Below are positions 63,740 through 64,000 of a DNA stretch of 64,000 nucleotides, in pieces; positions within the stretch are counted from its first letter, which is position 1, and each line of letters starts with the position of its first letter. The notes under the pieces are model-generated. The model did no database searches, was not told the origin of the DNA, and worked only from the letters and a program-made list of their open reading frames with translations. The position numbers and the translations under genes were made by a program. The stretch covers positions 62,001-126,000 of the forward strand of contig NZ_JADWYK010000004.1 in assembly GCF_015773195.1 (NCBI RefSeq), read 5' to 3'. Source of the DNA: Hymenobacter guriensis (GTDB lineage Bacteria; Bacteroidota; Bacteroidia; Cytophagales; Hymenobacteraceae).

Positions 63740-64000
63740 CTACGACTTCACGCCCAGCAACATCAGCATAAAGGCAAACTGCCTGGCCGTATCGTGGATG
63801 GACTTGAAGCGGCCGGATGCGCCCCCGTGGCCGGCGGCCATGTCGGTGTGCAGCAGCAGCAGGTTCTGGTCGGTTTTTACGGTGCGCAGCTTGGCTACCC
63901 ACTTGGCGGGCTCGAAGTACTGCACCTGGGAGTCGTGCAGGCCGGTGGTTACGAGCATGTTCGGGTACTGCTGGGCCTTCACTTGGTCGTAGGGAGAGTA
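63740..64000 (-). CDS. S9 family (oligopeptidase B-like) peptidase, C-terminal end
   Basis: The last 86 codons of a gene cut by the window edge. The sequence [20 protein letters not shown], then [19 protein letters not shown], matches the segment of prolyl oligopeptidases that carries the catalytic Asp (HDSQV), and [16 protein letters not shown] holds the catalytic His. The nucleophile Ser is outside the window. It hydrolyses peptides after basic residues or proline in the cytoplasm or periplasm. Confidence 0.9.
   Translation of the reverse strand, partial: YSPYDQVKAQQYPNMLVTTGLHDSQVQYFEPAKWVAKLRTVKTDQNLLLLHTDMAAGHGGASGRFKSIHDTARQFAFMLMLLGVKS

Noticed and set aside
1-64000. tRNA or rRNA genes
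   Set aside because: I looked for cloverleaf-type sequences with GTTCRA loops and CCA ends in the intergenic gaps and found none that fold convincingly.

Overview
The window looks like chromosome of a high-GC member of the Bacteroidota, most likely Hymenobacteraceae (Hymenobacter or a close relative). Supporting signs are the TAnnTTTG -7 promoter element in front of many genes, a PorX response regulator (type IX secretion signalling), the LpxC-FabZ fusion, SusC/TonB-type barrel proteins with carboxypeptidase-like N-terminal domains, and MHS transporters beside SSS-type sensor kinases. The genus is inference; there is no rRNA gene in the window to confirm it. No tRNA, CRISPR array, prophage or complete insertion sequence was found.

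Layout. 1-9 kb: start of ribB (edge), proC, a lipoprotein, two overlapping glycosyltransferases, a second lipoprotein, a K+ channel with a TrkA domain, and dnaG. 9-21 kb: a luciferase-like oxidoreductase, a secreted hydrolase-like protein, a LytS/LytS/LytTR signalling operon whose first kinase is degenerate, Mrp and NifU-like Fe-S assembly proteins, an AT-rich foreign-looking gene, fumarylacetoacetase, and a zinc alcohol dehydrogenase with a partner protein. 21-24.6 kb: a patchy region with YitT, a 4HB sensor-like membrane protein and a decaying two-component system (receiver plus HAMP remnant). 24.6-33.6 kb: an acetate module (acs, response regulator, SSS-histidine kinase, small DUF3311-like protein), then an MHS transporter and a porin. 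33.7-43.3 kb: an InsA-like DNA-binding protein, an M28 peptidase / KptA / NAD-kinase-like / SPFH operon, a flavin reductase, alanine dehydrogenase, tsaE and an aminotransferase. 43.6-47.2 kb: a MarR regulator with matching palindromic operators in front of itself and of an outer-membrane receptor. 47.2-55 kb: porX, a four-helix-bundle (23S rRNA IVP family) gene, an HD phosphohydrolase, lpxD, lpxC-fabZ, lpxA and an ABC ATPase. 55-64 kb: an acidic protein, a DUF4197 lipoprotein, cinA, an acyltransferase E2, a second barrel receptor, a lipoprotein and the end of an S9 peptidase.

The most unusual feature is a set of short intergenic arrays with a strict size rule. Each arm is either five degenerate 7-mers (35 nt) or four degenerate 8-mers (32 nt), and most loci carry two arms as an inverted repeat. 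The unit sequence differs between loci (TAATTAR, GTTGCCA, GTTTCTG, TGTCACG, GGGACTTR, GNTGGTGA, TTAGAGC), but the arithmetic recurs. The clear loci are near 0.3, 7.4 (inside dnaG, in frame), 10.3, 27.0, 29.9, 41.3, 41.9, 48.8-49.5, 50.8, 51.9, 53.4, 55.6 and 56.6 kb. Arms abut or supply stop codons, give TsaE its C-terminal tail, and end one base before the TTG start of the HD gene. One pair of octamer arms encloses the four-helix-bundle gene, an arrangement like an rRNA intervening sequence (ORF inside a hairpin) but outside rRNA. I propose that this is a family of dispersed elements, with the IVP-type gene as the coding-competent form.

A second, longer class of dispersed palindromes (REP-like, cores GTAGAGACGCG and CGAAGCGGTAGAGATGC) is also scattered between genes.
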